This document shows, one piece after another, positions 50,583 to 60,648 of a stretch of DNA of 64,000 nt. The stretch lies in IMG/VR virus record IMGVR_UViG_3300005613_000001, positions 378,279-442,278 of that record, one strand, 5' to 3'. The translations under genes were made by a program, and so were the position numbers. Positions within the stretch are counted from its first letter, which is position 1, and each line of letters starts with the position of its first letter. The notes under the pieces are model-generated. The model searched no databases and was not told the DNA's origin. It worked only from the letters and a program-made list of their open reading frames with translations. Origin of the DNA: a virus.

Positions 50583-51050
50583 ATGATAACTTTCAAAGAT
50601 TACGTTCAAAATAAGCAGTTAATGGAATTTGATGCCTCTACTGATTTTATGGGAGGCGCAACAGATCCAGGTGGCCCTCTTGGTGGTGATTCCCCTCAAA
50701 AAGTACCCAGCAGTGACTCTGGAAAATGGAAATTCTCTAGAGGCGACGGTAGTAATAGCAGCGAACAAGCAGATAAAGCCCTAGCACAATTAAATAACCT
50801 AGTCCGAATGGTTATTGAACACTCGCCCCCAACAGTATTAAGTTTTTTAACAAGAGTTAAGGGGCAAATGAATGACACTTTTAATCAGCAATTGCAAGAC
50901 ATGCAAAATTCCGGCGCATGGGCACAAATACAAGGCATGAGAAAGCCTAGAATAGCCAATAACCATCCATCTGATGATGGCTTGGAAACAATCGCCCCCA
51001 ATGATGCTGACTCAGGTGGAGGCGCAGGTGGAGAAGAAGGTGGAGAATAA
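50583..51050 (+). CDS. 155-aa capsid-cargo candidate
   Basis: Starts MITFKDYVQNKQLMEFDAST: targeting-type N-terminus with L-M-E at residue 15. Gly/Ser-rich linkers surround a helical core (ALAQLNNLVRMVIEHSPPTV). Ends in a Gly/Glu tail. It is alone on the plus strand inside the minus-strand head block. Confidence 0.7.
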   Translation: MITFKDYVQNKQLMEFDASTDFMGGATDPGGPLGGDSPQKVPSSDSGKWKFSRGDGSNSSEQADKALAQLNNLVRMVIEHSPPTVLSFLTRVKGQMNDTFNQQLQDMQNSGAWAQIQGMRKPRIANNHPSDDGLETIAPNDADSGGGAGGEEGGE

Positions 51051-51060
51051 TAACTAATTA

Positions 51061-53634
51061 TTATATCTCACTATAGTCAATCTCTTCCTCGTCTTTTTCC
51101 TTGCTGTAATTTAGGATTTGAAGATCATATTTCTTCAAGTCGTCTTCCGTAGGATCAGGCAATGATACTTTGGCCGTTTGAGCCCCTTCACCCTGAGATT
51201 CACCGTTTCCAGCCTCAGGAGCATTTAATTGAGGCGGGCCTTCATTTGAAAATGCAGGACCACCCATTCCACCGCCAGGCATAGGCGGTGCGCCACCCGG
51301 AGGTGGCGCACCCATGCCCCCAGGTTCCAACATTGGGTTCGGACCACCAGGCTGGGAACCAATTTCTTGCTCTCCCTCACCAGGCATTCCAACCCCCAAT
51401 AGTGCAGGATTTTGCGCCAAAACTTGAATTTTTAAGTCTTCAAGTTTTTGTATCTTTAACCTTGATAACTTTTCTTTCGCCTCATCTTCTGAAAGCTTAA
51501 GCCAATCAAGATATATGTCGTAATCACTGAATAGTTGCGAACCCTTTAAATTAGTAGCATTGTTAATACGGTTAGTAATTACCTCCGCCCGGCTCATTTC
51601 TCGCCAATCCGAAGGTGCGGTCATCTTAATCTTTAAATCTTCGTAAGACTCTTCGGGGAAACCACGTAATTTTAAATGTCTGTCTGCAATATCCCACAAA
51701 CAATCCTCAATGGATGCTTGGAGGCGTTCTATTAATCTGGCAAACTTAACATCTTGTGCTGATAATGTAATTCTAGTAGCATTCGGGTCTTCATTGTTAA
51801 AATAGTTCTTGGGGAAGTTCATAGCCGTAAACAGTTTATTACGGAAATAAATAGCGTCGTCAATTTCGCCCAAGTTTTGAGCACCAGGAAGTGTTTCAAC
51901 CCGTGTATTAGATTGCGGACGAATTGGAATCCAATAATCTTCGTCAGCAGAAGGTGGATGCCATCTTTCCTCAACCTGTGATGCTCCGGGTAATCCCGTT
52001 CTACTACTTCCTACCTTCTTCTTACGGAATTGATCTTTCATTCTCTCCATGAATGCTTCCGCTTTAAATGGTGGTAATCCGCCAACATCAATATAAAATA
52101 CACGTCGCTCGGGGGCGCGTGTTAATCTATACACCACCATTGCATCTTCCATGAGCCTTAATTGGTGTGCTGGTCCCCTTGCCGCCTCAATTAATGAAAC
52201 CCCATAGGGGTAGAATGTTTTTCTATCATCACCAATACGACCATGCACAACCTGCTCAGGCGAGAACCGGATAGCAGTAGATTGTCGCAATTCTGCCTCT
52301 GTTGCCTGAGTCACAGGAGCTTTAGTTAATGATTCGTGGTCTGGACCTTCTTTACTCTGTTGAAATTCTATTAATCGCCCTTTGGTGGTCTCAATGCGAT
52401 ACATGGATTCAGGCGGTAACATCATAACCTTTAGAATTCCATCCTTGGGATTGTCCATATTCGTAACAAGTTCAATAAAAATGTCACCAAAAATAAATAA
52501 ATTTTTAGCCCAATTCCAAATCCTTCTGTTAATATTCAACATTTTGTAATGGAAGAGCATGAATTCAAGTTCTTCTTTAACTTCTTCATTCTTCACTTCA
52601 ATTTTACAAACATGACCGTCATCATTAGCTTGGCAGTTGTGGAATACCGCCGATTCACCACAGAAGTTTTCATGATCCCGAACAGACAAATCATATACAG
52701 GCATTTCATCCCAAGGAAGAATGCCTACAACCCGCCTGTGTTTTTCCTTCTTAGCCAACCAACGTATCTCTTTGAATGAAAAACCAGCCTTGTGAATCCA
52801 AGATTCTATTGTTTTCCATTGATGGCTCATCTGATTTTGAACTTGCTTGGTAGTCAGCCCAGCAGCAATTAACCTTACGGCTTTATTGACTTCTTCAAAC
52901 TTGTCTCGTTTTTTGCCTGATTTCCACTCATCAATGAATTGTCGTTCGTGTTTCCATCCATCAAAAGTGAAAATCCTGGGGAATTGATTGGTTTTTAATT
53001 TTGTGAGATTTTGATTTGCAGGCATCCTATAAAATGGCATTAGTTCGCTGCCAAATTCAAGTTGCCCTGCCATTCTCCATTCACCATTTTTAAGTAAAAC
53101 CCTATGATCTAAGGTAGAAATGAAGTGTGTTCCGTCATCAAGTACAATTTTAACCGTCTTTTCAACCTTAACTTTACGAGGCGCATAAGCCCACCCTAAA
53201 CTGTAATCTTCTTTCTCAAAATCCCAACAATAAACTAAAAATTCATCATCAGCCTTATTTTCAGCTAACCATTCAATTGTTTTGGGTCCATCAAACAAAG
53301 TGGATATTATAGTGTTGCCCGCTAAGCACGATTCATCTGCAAATACCGTCATAGCTGTCTCAATTTCAGCTACATTTCTGAGGCGTTCGTACTCCTTGTA
53401 ACGGCTTTGTCGGTTTGTGACGGATGATAAATCTACAAAGTCATTCGAATCTCGGAGGCGAATCATGCCTCGGCTTCCACCCCAGAAGCTACCATCTTGG
53501 CGAATATCGGGAATTGCATCTGGCTGAGATACGCCAGCACCCGTTAATTTTTTGTTATCTAATGCTGCGGAAAGGGGATCTTTCGTCCCTAGAGCATATT
53601 GAAATAATTTAAAATAGTCCCACCACGCGGCCAT
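51061..53634 (-). CDS. Portal protein, T4 gp20-like, interrupted by an intein
   Basis: 857 residues including a 231-residue intein (103-333). The extein parts match gp20: LRNVAEIETAMTVFADES, then NRRIWNWAKNLFIFGDIFIE, VYRLTRAPERRVFYIDVGGL and MNFPKNYFNNEDPNATRITL. The C-terminal 110 residues are a Pro/Gly-rich tail. Mature portal would be about 626 residues, forming the DNA entry vertex and nucleating head assembly. Splicing is essential for virion formation. Confidence 0.93.
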   Translation of the reverse strand: MAAWWDYFKLFQYALGTKDPLSAALDNKKLTGAGVSQPDAIPDIRQDGSFWGGSRGMIRLRDSNDFVDLSSVTNRQSRYKEYERLRNVAEIETAMTVFADESCLAGNTIISTLFDGPKTIEWLAENKADDEFLVYCWDFEKEDYSLGWAYAPRKVKVEKTVKIVLDDGTHFISTLDHRVLLKNGEWRMAGQLEFGSELMPFYRMPANQNLTKLKTNQFPRIFTFDGWKHERQFIDEWKSGKKRDKFEEVNKAVRLIAAGLTTKQVQNQMSHQWKTIESWIHKAGFSFKEIRWLAKKEKHRRVVGILPWDEMPVYDLSVRDHENFCGESAVFHNCQANDDGHVCKIEVKNEEVKEELEFMLFHYKMLNINRRIWNWAKNLFIFGDIFIELVTNMDNPKDGILKVMMLPPESMYRIETTKGRLIEFQQSKEGPDHESLTKAPVTQATEAELRQSTAIRFSPEQVVHGRIGDDRKTFYPYGVSLIEAARGPAHQLRLMEDAMVVYRLTRAPERRVFYIDVGGLPPFKAEAFMERMKDQFRKKKVGSSRTGLPGASQVEERWHPPSADEDYWIPIRPQSNTRVETLPGAQNLGEIDDAIYFRNKLFTAMNFPKNYFNNEDPNATRITLSAQDVKFARLIERLQASIEDCLWDIADRHLKLRGFPEESYEDLKIKMTAPSDWREMSRAEVITNRINNATNLKGSQLFSDYDIYLDWLKLSEDEAKEKLSRLKIQKLEDLKIQVLAQNPALLGVGMPGEGEQEIGSQPGGPNPMLEPGGMGAPPPGGAPPMPGGGMGGPAFSNEGPPQLNAPEAGNGESQGEGAQTAKVSLPDPTEDDLKKYDLQILNYSKEKDEEEIDYSEI
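52636..53328 (-). other. Intein in the portal protein
   Basis: Starts Cys in ES|CLAGNTIIST (block A), has block B GTHFISTLDHRVLL with T-x-x-H, block F VYDLSVRDHENFC and block G ESAVFHN|C (His-Asn, +1 Cys). 231 residues. The centre lacks LAGLIDADG or HNH motifs but carries a helix-turn-helix-like stretch (LTTKQVQNQMSHQWKTIESW), so the endonuclease may be lost or of another type. Confidence 0.92.
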
Positions 53635-53673
53635 AATGATACCTTCCTAATCTTTTTAATATAGTTATTAGAG

Positions 53674-53991
53674 CTAGGAAGCATTTTCGGATTTTATGTA
53701 CTTCTTGGCATTTTTAAGAGTGTTCTTAAGATGATATGCATAGGTGTCTGCACTGATTCTACGCCTAAAGAACAACCACCTTAAGTGTTGCTTCCATTCT
53801 TTTACAGATTTAAAGTGAGCAAACCACATTGGACTGGAGGCGGGCTCATAATAAAGATCGCCTGGGAAATCTTCGTCAGGTTCCCAATCCGTTTGTTTTA
53901 TCCAAGGCATTTCTTTTATTCTAAGTATAGCCCGTTTGTATTCATCCTTGTCTATTTTCTCGTTATACATCATCCATCGCAAATACTTCAA
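53674..53991 (-). CDS. Hypothetical 105-aa protein
   Basis: Begins MKYLRWMMYNEKIDKDEYKR and contains a second similar segment KQHLRWLFFRRRISADTYAY, so the protein looks like two copies of a short helical unit (LRWxxxxxxIxxDxY). Its ATG overlaps the end of the 1292-aa gene. Function unknown. Confidence 0.6.
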   Translation of the reverse strand: MKYLRWMMYNEKIDKDEYKRAILRIKEMPWIKQTDWEPDEDFPGDLYYEPASSPMWFAHFKSVKEWKQHLRWLFFRRRISADTYAYHLKNTLKNAKKYIKSENAS

Positions 53992-56900
53992 ATAACCCCT
54001 TTTAGATTTAAAGTGGGCCAGCAGCCGAGCATTTTATACTTGGCAAGTTTTTCAGGCATTTTTCTACCTGATGCTTTGACGGCTCTTTCTATTGCTGATA
54101 GAGTTTCCAGTGCAGTCTGAGAATTGGATCTATTGTTTGCAAGCATCCACATAACCAATTTAATAGCTAATTCTTTATTTTCTGGCTTTGTTCTTAACTC
54201 AAGTTCTCTTACTACTTTGCGGGCATTTAACCGATAATCATATAATTCATATGACACATTCCCTTGTATCTCATCATTCTCAGGAACACCGTGCTTAAAT
54301 AACAAGTGGAATCTACTTAATGCTTCCATGTATTGGCGTTTAGAAATTATTTTTGTAGATAGCAACATTTCTGCTAATCTCTTTACATCACTTACATTCT
54401 TAAGCCCCATTGCAAGTGCTGTCTTGTAGTTCATAGTTGGCAACGATTCTAATGATTCACCGTGCTCTCGCGGAACAGTTAAATCAATTCCACTTAAATC
54501 GGAACTCCAAGCTTTTGCCCACCTGCTCTTTGCCTCGGCTGCTGCTTTTTCACTTATAGAGTTCGATGCTACAAAATAATCAATTAACTTTTCAAATCTT
54601 TCTTTTCCTAGCGAGAGCGTATCTGCCTTGCTGATATGCTCTGGCCCAGATGCATATGTGAATTGCTCAGGAATTTGTTTAAATACAGGATCTTTTTCAA
54701 ATGCTTCTCGGGCTTTTACCGTGGCTAGCCATTTTTCAACAGCCTCATCCTCACTCTCACCAGGCACGTTGCCTTTTTCTACTTGATAACGAATTAAGTT
54801 CCTCAACTCCGCCTCTGATTTTGCTCTTTGAACCAATTGGGCTGTAGTTAAATACATAACGCTGTCGTTACGTTCATGATGACCGAGTTTCTGAAGGTTT
54901 TCATCATTCCAGAACCAATCCCAACGATGAAGTTGATCGTTTATTTCTTGCTGTGTACCTATATTTCCTCTTGCTGCTTGGTGTTTTACCAAAGCATACC
55001 ATTGATCCTTCCCAAATCCTTCTATTTGACCCAAAATTAGATCTTTCACAGGCGTCCATCTTATTTGATCCGGCAATTGTGATACTTGTTTGTGATAAGG
55101 ATATAGAATATCTAATTTTTGCAAGTCCTCAGGCTTTGGTATAGGTCTATCTTTGCTTGAATATTTTGGAACATTAACTGGCGAATGTCTAATTAGATTT
55201 CTTACTACATCTATTTTGGCTCTCAATGCTCTCCAGGGTCCATGTAGCCAAGCCTGATATTTTGGATCTCTTATAAGTGCTTCCAACCGTTCATTAATTT
55301 GTTGCAATTGAGTTTGTGTCATTGCAATATGGTCACTTATCCGCTGATTGCCTGCGGTCTTTATAGAACCCTTAAGAACTTTTTGTTCAAAGGTGGTTGA
55401 AAGTGTATGGAATGATTGAATAATTTTAGCTAAATAGCCAAGTCCAATATGAATCTTCTGCCAAGAGTCGTCATAATTTCGACGCGAAGCTTTACCCAAA
55501 TTGTCCATTAGCTCACTTTTTACAGCTTCAATTGCTCTGCGTATACCAATCATGGTTCTTTCTAAAGAACCTGCCGACGTGTGATAATCAATTTCCCGAC
55601 CCTTGCGTTGTTTTCCTTTCTCCCGAATATATTGAAACCTTCCATGATCAACGTCATAAGCAGTTGTTTGATAACCACCTTTAAAGTCTGTCCAATTGCT
55701 TACATGTTTCTCAGGAATATCCTCATCTTCTGGAATCCCGTTTGCTTTTTTGAAGTGAGCTTTTAAAAATCCCTCCCACTCACCTTGCTTTTCAAAGGGA
55801 ATGTCCTCACTTTCATAAGGATCAATACCATGCTTCTTTTTAAATTGTGTCATTAAATCATAGTATTGTATTTTGGGGCGACCATGTGGTGATCTAGGAT
55901 CAATATGTGATTGATTGTCAATTTGCGCAATTGGAATTAAAGAACCCGAATCAAAAAACACACCCTGTTTGGGTTCCCCCGAGTGTATAACACTCCAACC
56001 CTGACGATCTGTAAAACCATCAATTCCCAACCCTCTTAAAACTGCCGTCCACTCCCTCCACTTTTTCGCCTTTGACCCTTTGGGCATCACACCAGCTTTA
56101 ATATCTTTAACCTGTAAATCGTCCAACTCAACCCAATCACGTTCGTTCTTACCTGGAATATGACTGGGCAGTTCAACGTGTGCTAAATTTTTATCTTTGT
56201 TGACCTTAAGAACTGTTGCTTCTTTCCCTGCATATTTGCCATTTGCAATATAAACCTTTTTGCCTTTTTCTATTTGTTTGCTTCGTTCTAACTTTCTACC
56301 CACGTCCTTTGCTTGTGGAAGTCCTAGCCCCAAAAGTGGGTGGCCGCTAGTTTTTACAATACCCTTCTTTTTCTTCTCTTTCCTCTCACTAGCTAAACTG
56401 CTTGCCATCCATAAAATAAATCCCGCCCCATTTTTAGTCCTACTTTGGTCTGTATTCCAAAGTGTTTCGTATAATGCGTTAAACCAACTTAAGTGGTTGG
56501 CCTCTGCATATTTTTTAATTCTTTGATGGAAAGGAAACTTAGCTTTATTGATAATAGGATCAACTACATCTCGCTTATAGTTACTCACAAATTTATTGAG
56601 GCGGCGCAAAACAAGAGTTGCTACTTTTTTCCATTCTTCTGATTGAACTACATCTTGTAGGCTTTGTCCTGATTTCTTTTCTTTAGCATTACGTAACGCA
56701 ACGAGTTTTTCCCAATGCTGTACTGTTTTGTTTTTACCATATGCATCATCGCCAAAATAATTAAGAGCGGCTTTATTCTCCCCTTCTAAATCAAATACAT
56801 CTTTCATAGAAACCGTCTCAGGGGCTTCTGGATGTTTCTCAAGATAATGGTCCGTATGCTGAACTGTTAAATCTCCAAAATTTGCGTCACGATACTTTGT

Positions 56901-57866
56901 GAGTCGTTCGTGCCAATTATCATAATGACCATCTATATCCACTCTTTGAAGAAAGCTTCTGAGGGCAGACACATGTTCGTCCTCTGTGGCTTTCTCATCG
57001 TGTGTTTCTCCCATGCCTTGCAAGAAATTAAAGGCCATTTCCCTATCTGCTTGTATTGCTAAAATGCCTTTATTCGGATCAATAGTGCCATGATTGGCAT
57101 AGTGGGCCGACATCTTGTTTATTACCGTTCCCAATTTGTCTTCTAATTGTTTTAGGATGGCTTCCTTATGTGGCGTTGTTTTGAAATCCACAGCTTCGGG
57201 TAATTGTTTAATTCCTAAATATTGGTGTGCCCAAGCCATAATTTTCTTACGCTCTTCCTGTAGTATGTCGTGAAAATCAGGTTTTATTTTCCGTATTTCC
57301 TCTCTAATTTCTTCAACTTCTTGACGAAGATGGGGGAAACTGTACATGCGACTGCCACTATAGTAGCCACCATTGGGCCGCTGTTTTTTTCTTTTTCCCT
57401 CTTTTACAGAGGTTGAATAAATTGCAGGTTTTCTACCTCGGGATTTAGAATAGGTTCTTCTAATTTTAAATACTTGCGCAAAGGGGCGTTCTTTAAAGCC
57501 TCCCTTTGCACTATCATCAATGACAGCCTGAATTGGATAAGCATAGATTCCCAAAGGCGTACTACCATCGTCTGCATCTGGATTAACGCCTAATTTATCT
57601 ACTTGTGTGAAGGCAACCCAAATATCTCTTTCAGGAGTTCCCTTCCTTATCTCGCTGGCTAGAATTTGTTTTAATAACCGTATTTTGTCATTATGTCGCC
57701 AATTTCTTCGTGTGACTGGATCAATCCACTTGGTTTGGTCACCTTTGGGCTGGATGCCTCTATGTAATTTTCGCCCTTCGCATAGATACTCTTCCAAGTC
57801 AAGAAGTATAACTTCTGCTTGTTCAATGGCAAAAAAATCTGCAAATTCTAATTTTGATCCCGACAT
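53988..57866 (-). CDS. 1292-aa probable virion-internal polyvalent-type protein
   Basis: Large, basic and mostly helical. Near residues 110-150 TPLGIYAYPIQAVIDDSAKG occurs, as in big head-internal proteins of other phages. A KOW-like segment GKKVYIANGKYAGKEATVLK lies around 545-565. WTAVLRGLGIDGFTDRQGWS ... EPKQGVFFDS near 625-660 resembles the ADP-ribosyltransferase-like module of polyvalent proteins. Catalytic residues are not evident. Between terminase and portal, where gp18/gp19 lie in T4. Confidence 0.6.
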   Translation of the reverse strand: MSGSKLEFADFFAIEQAEVILLDLEEYLCEGRKLHRGIQPKGDQTKWIDPVTRRNWRHNDKIRLLKQILASEIRKGTPERDIWVAFTQVDKLGVNPDADDGSTPLGIYAYPIQAVIDDSAKGGFKERPFAQVFKIRRTYSKSRGRKPAIYSTSVKEGKRKKQRPNGGYYSGSRMYSFPHLRQEVEEIREEIRKIKPDFHDILQEERKKIMAWAHQYLGIKQLPEAVDFKTTPHKEAILKQLEDKLGTVINKMSAHYANHGTIDPNKGILAIQADREMAFNFLQGMGETHDEKATEDEHVSALRSFLQRVDIDGHYDNWHERLTKYRDANFGDLTVQHTDHYLEKHPEAPETVSMKDVFDLEGENKAALNYFGDDAYGKNKTVQHWEKLVALRNAKEKKSGQSLQDVVQSEEWKKVATLVLRRLNKFVSNYKRDVVDPIINKAKFPFHQRIKKYAEANHLSWFNALYETLWNTDQSRTKNGAGFILWMASSLASERKEKKKKGIVKTSGHPLLGLGLPQAKDVGRKLERSKQIEKGKKVYIANGKYAGKEATVLKVNKDKNLAHVELPSHIPGKNERDWVELDDLQVKDIKAGVMPKGSKAKKWREWTAVLRGLGIDGFTDRQGWSVIHSGEPKQGVFFDSGSLIPIAQIDNQSHIDPRSPHGRPKIQYYDLMTQFKKKHGIDPYESEDIPFEKQGEWEGFLKAHFKKANGIPEDEDIPEKHVSNWTDFKGGYQTTAYDVDHGRFQYIREKGKQRKGREIDYHTSAGSLERTMIGIRRAIEAVKSELMDNLGKASRRNYDDSWQKIHIGLGYLAKIIQSFHTLSTTFEQKVLKGSIKTAGNQRISDHIAMTQTQLQQINERLEALIRDPKYQAWLHGPWRALRAKIDVVRNLIRHSPVNVPKYSSKDRPIPKPEDLQKLDILYPYHKQVSQLPDQIRWTPVKDLILGQIEGFGKDQWYALVKHQAARGNIGTQQEINDQLHRWDWFWNDENLQKLGHHERNDSVMYLTTAQLVQRAKSEAELRNLIRYQVEKGNVPGESEDEAVEKWLATVKAREAFEKDPVFKQIPEQFTYASGPEHISKADTLSLGKERFEKLIDYFVASNSISEKAAAEAKSRWAKAWSSDLSGIDLTVPREHGESLESLPTMNYKTALAMGLKNVSDVKRLAEMLLSTKIISKRQYMEALSRFHLLFKHGVPENDEIQGNVSYELYDYRLNARKVVRELELRTKPENKELAIKLVMWMLANNRSNSQTALETLSAIERAVKASGRKMPEKLAKYKMLGCWPTLNLKGVI

Positions 57867-57883
57867 ATCTTATTTATGTATAT

Positions 57884-58465
57884 ATGAAAACAGTTCTTTT
57901 GTTAGTTAGCCATTTAGGGTCGTCCTCTAATATTTTATTTAATGTCCTGAACCAAAATTCTAGGATTCAAGGCTTTCGTACAGATCGACCTTACTACAAC
58001 ACTGATACATTACAATATTTAACTGCCTACGAACATAAATTAAGGAATACCGCAGCAATTTATATGGATGAACTACTCCATAACTTCAAATTCGCTGCTA
58101 AAGATCTGTATAAAATCTGCAAATTCGTGTATTTGATCCGTGAAGCTAGACCTTCTTTAAATAAAATAATAGCCCGAGGATACTCCCAAAACGCAGCAAG
58201 TGATTATTATCGATATAGATTGAGGCGGATTTGTGAGATGGCTAAACGGACTCCTGGTGCGCCTCTTTTAACTTGGGATGATATGGTTTCTGGGCGAGGA
58301 CTTCCATTAATAGAAGAATATTTAAACCTCAAAGAGCCCATCAAGAAGATTTCAATTGGTCCCGAAGCCCCTGACGTGGTGGAATACAATATCGCAGAAA
58401 AAGCTCAGGAGGCATATGAAAGACACTTTTTATATTTAAAAAAGTTTGATTTAATATCAGCCTAA
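57884..58465 (+). CDS. Sulfotransferase-like P-loop protein
   Basis: 193 residues. MKTVLLLVSHLGSSSNILFN (phosphate loop with SSSN) and FVYLIREARPSLNKIIARGY (PAPS 3'-phosphate site) are in the order seen in sulfotransferases, also in T4-like phages. The smaller relative at 13392-14045 is in the glycan cassette. Alone on the plus strand inside the head block. No RBS. Confidence 0.55.
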   Translation: MKTVLLLVSHLGSSSNILFNVLNQNSRIQGFRTDRPYYNTDTLQYLTAYEHKLRNTAAIYMDELLHNFKFAAKDLYKICKFVYLIREARPSLNKIIARGYSQNAASDYYRYRLRRICEMAKRTPGAPLLTWDDMVSGRGLPLIEEYLNLKEPIKKISIGPEAPDVVEYNIAEKAQEAYERHFLYLKKFDLISA

Positions 58466-58813
58466 TAGTGTATCAATGTCTGTTTTGCCATCATCTTCTG
58501 GTTTCTCAAGTTTCTTTTGCTCTTCTTCAATCATATTATCAATAATATTAAGAGCATTCATAAGTTGCTCAGGAGACCACGGTTTTGCCTCGGGTTGCGC
58601 GGCTTGAATGGCATGTGCAGCAGAGGGCATTCTGGCAAGTCCAGGCTGGGGCTTTAACTGCCTAGATTCTCTTTTCGCTCTCTTCTTTTCTACTTTGGCT
58701 ATCTCTTGGAAGGCTGCATTCAAATGAAATCTTGCCTCTGAAAGCGCAAAATCCTCGGGTATATTTTTGATTGCCTCTAATAAATGTGATTTTGCTTTTG
58801 AAGTATTACCCAT
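58457..58813 (-). CDS. Hypothetical 118-aa protein next to terminase
   Basis: MGNTSKAKSHLLEAIKNIPE, helical, with a basic centre (KKRAKRESRQLKPQPGLARM) and an acidic end KPEDDGKTDIDTLLG. Follows the terminase gene by two bases. Could be a small packaging factor such as gp16, but no direct motif; uncertain. Confidence 0.55.
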   Translation of the reverse strand: MGNTSKAKSHLLEAIKNIPEDFALSEARFHLNAAFQEIAKVEKKRAKRESRQLKPQPGLARMPSAAHAIQAAQPEAKPWSPEQLMNALNIIDNMIEEEQKKLEKPEDDGKTDIDTLLG

Positions 58814-58815
58814 TA

Positions 58816-60648
58816 TTACCATCCAAACTCTCGGAGTAACCGCTCGTTTTTTCGCCGTACATTGAAGACAACACCAGGCGTAACATCCCCTTGATAGGTA
58901 GCGAAAATGTCGTCATCTTCTTCAATAAAATCCTCAGGAGCCCCGTTTTTTAACTCCTGTTTAATTTCCTCATAAACTTCTGATTTAAATACATCCATCA
59001 GTTCCTTTGGGATGTCTGCTCCAACGGGAATGTCTCGCATTGCTTGGTCCCGAATGTAAACAGCAATCGCCAAAGCCATAATTGCATCGTCATGTTTGCC
59101 CTTCTGAGCTTCTGGTTTCCTTCTAGAAGTATTATAAATAAATGTTTTCAATTCATGAATTAATCTTGGACTATTAATAATTAAACTTTTTTGTAGAATT
59201 CTACTTTGAATTGCCTGCATTACCATTGGGCGCACTTGAATGGTAGTTTTAATCCCTGCCTGTTGCCTTTTAGCTGCATCATAATATAGATTCTCATACA
59301 TCAAAGTATTCTGAAGGGCACTTATTACTGCACCTCCTGATGATGCCATGTTTTCCACAACTATCTTTGATGTGTTGTAAAAAATTCCAGTTTGATTTAT
59401 GATCTGAGCAAAATCATGAGGCGGGACTTTATTGCTATAGAACTCTGCTACTTGTTCAAGGGTGGAATCATCAATTATTGAAAAAGCACTACTATCGCCC
59501 CCTTCTCCAACACCATCTGCACAATCCACTCCCATTGTGTATTCGTGACCATCTACAGGTTCTTTCCAAACCCACAACGCCCCTTCTTCTTCTGCATACT
59601 CTTCGTGATCGTTACACCACTGAGGAAATAAAATACGTTTAGGTCCATCTTTTGTTCTAATATTCGCATCAATGTCAGCGATAATGTGACCGGGAATATA
59701 TGTTTCACCAGAACCCAGGAATGATCGCATAACTTCCTGTTGCCAACCCTTTTCTCCCAGTTGTGCTCGTTGATCTGCAACCCAGTCAGCATCGTTGTAA
59801 TCCGGGTGTTCCCAGAAATCTAAATCAATGACATGAAATTTATTTTTCTTAACTTGAGCGTTATGATAAATTTCCTCATACCAGTTACCAAGACCATTAA
59901 CTGTAGAAATGGCGATACAATTACCACCCGTAGAAAGCGTAGGATACATAGCTTTCCAATGCTCTTCCATACCATCGATGAAGGCAGCCTCATCCAAGAT
60001 CATATAAGTTAAAGCACGGGTACGAGCAGCTTCAGGGCCTTGGAAATCAATACGACTACTTGTGATTAAAAATTCTTTAACGTGGTCATTATTTTTACCC
60101 ATTTCAGGTTGCAACCATGTTGGTAGCCACTGAATAGCTCGGGCAACCATACCAGCACCCGTCATAGCTTCACGGTCGGTCTTTGACATAACCATCATGG
60201 TCTGGTCTTTTTTAAACATACACCGCCATAAAGCCCAAATAGCTGTGGTGGTGGTTAGCCCTCCCTGTCGGAATTTAGAAATAATTGTGAATCTATGTTT
60301 ATCGTATTCATCAATTACCCGCCTCTGATAATTGTATAGAACAAAGGGCAGGAGACCCCTAATGGGATGCATGATTTTGATGTATTTGTGGCAAAAGTAA
60401 GGAAAATTATTGATACATTTTATAATTTCTTCTCTTTGTTTTGCTGGATCACGTCCATATGCTTCAACTTCTGCGTCTGTTTCATCTGGATCAATTGCTA
60501 TTTCATCGGCAGATAGTGTGTAGTAGGGAAATTGCTCTTCTGCCTTAATTACATTCAATGTCTCTGGATCAAGAATGCTATACTGTTGATTAAACTCATT
60601 TGCATAGTAATCTTCCAAAGTGTCGTATTTATCTCGCCATATACTCAT
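58816..60648 (-). CDS. Large terminase subunit, T4 gp17-like
   Basis: 610 residues from MSIWRDKYDTLEDYYANEFN. ATPase: Q-motif YNYQRRVID, Walker A-like SKFRQGGLTTTT, Walker B MILDEAAFI, and STVNGLGNWYEE coupling motif. RNase H-like nuclease: MGVDCADGVGEGGDSSAF, IVVENMASSG and KHDDAIMALAIA. It powers DNA packaging and cuts concatemers. CATAAATA is five bases before ATG. Confidence 0.95.
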   Translation of the reverse strand: MSIWRDKYDTLEDYYANEFNQQYSILDPETLNVIKAEEQFPYYTLSADEIAIDPDETDAEVEAYGRDPAKQREEIIKCINNFPYFCHKYIKIMHPIRGLLPFVLYNYQRRVIDEYDKHRFTIISKFRQGGLTTTTAIWALWRCMFKKDQTMMVMSKTDREAMTGAGMVARAIQWLPTWLQPEMGKNNDHVKEFLITSSRIDFQGPEAARTRALTYMILDEAAFIDGMEEHWKAMYPTLSTGGNCIAISTVNGLGNWYEEIYHNAQVKKNKFHVIDLDFWEHPDYNDADWVADQRAQLGEKGWQQEVMRSFLGSGETYIPGHIIADIDANIRTKDGPKRILFPQWCNDHEEYAEEEGALWVWKEPVDGHEYTMGVDCADGVGEGGDSSAFSIIDDSTLEQVAEFYSNKVPPHDFAQIINQTGIFYNTSKIVVENMASSGGAVISALQNTLMYENLYYDAAKRQQAGIKTTIQVRPMVMQAIQSRILQKSLIINSPRLIHELKTFIYNTSRRKPEAQKGKHDDAIMALAIAVYIRDQAMRDIPVGADIPKELMDVFKSEVYEEIKQELKNGAPEDFIEEDDDIFATYQGDVTPGVVFNVRRKNERLLREFGW

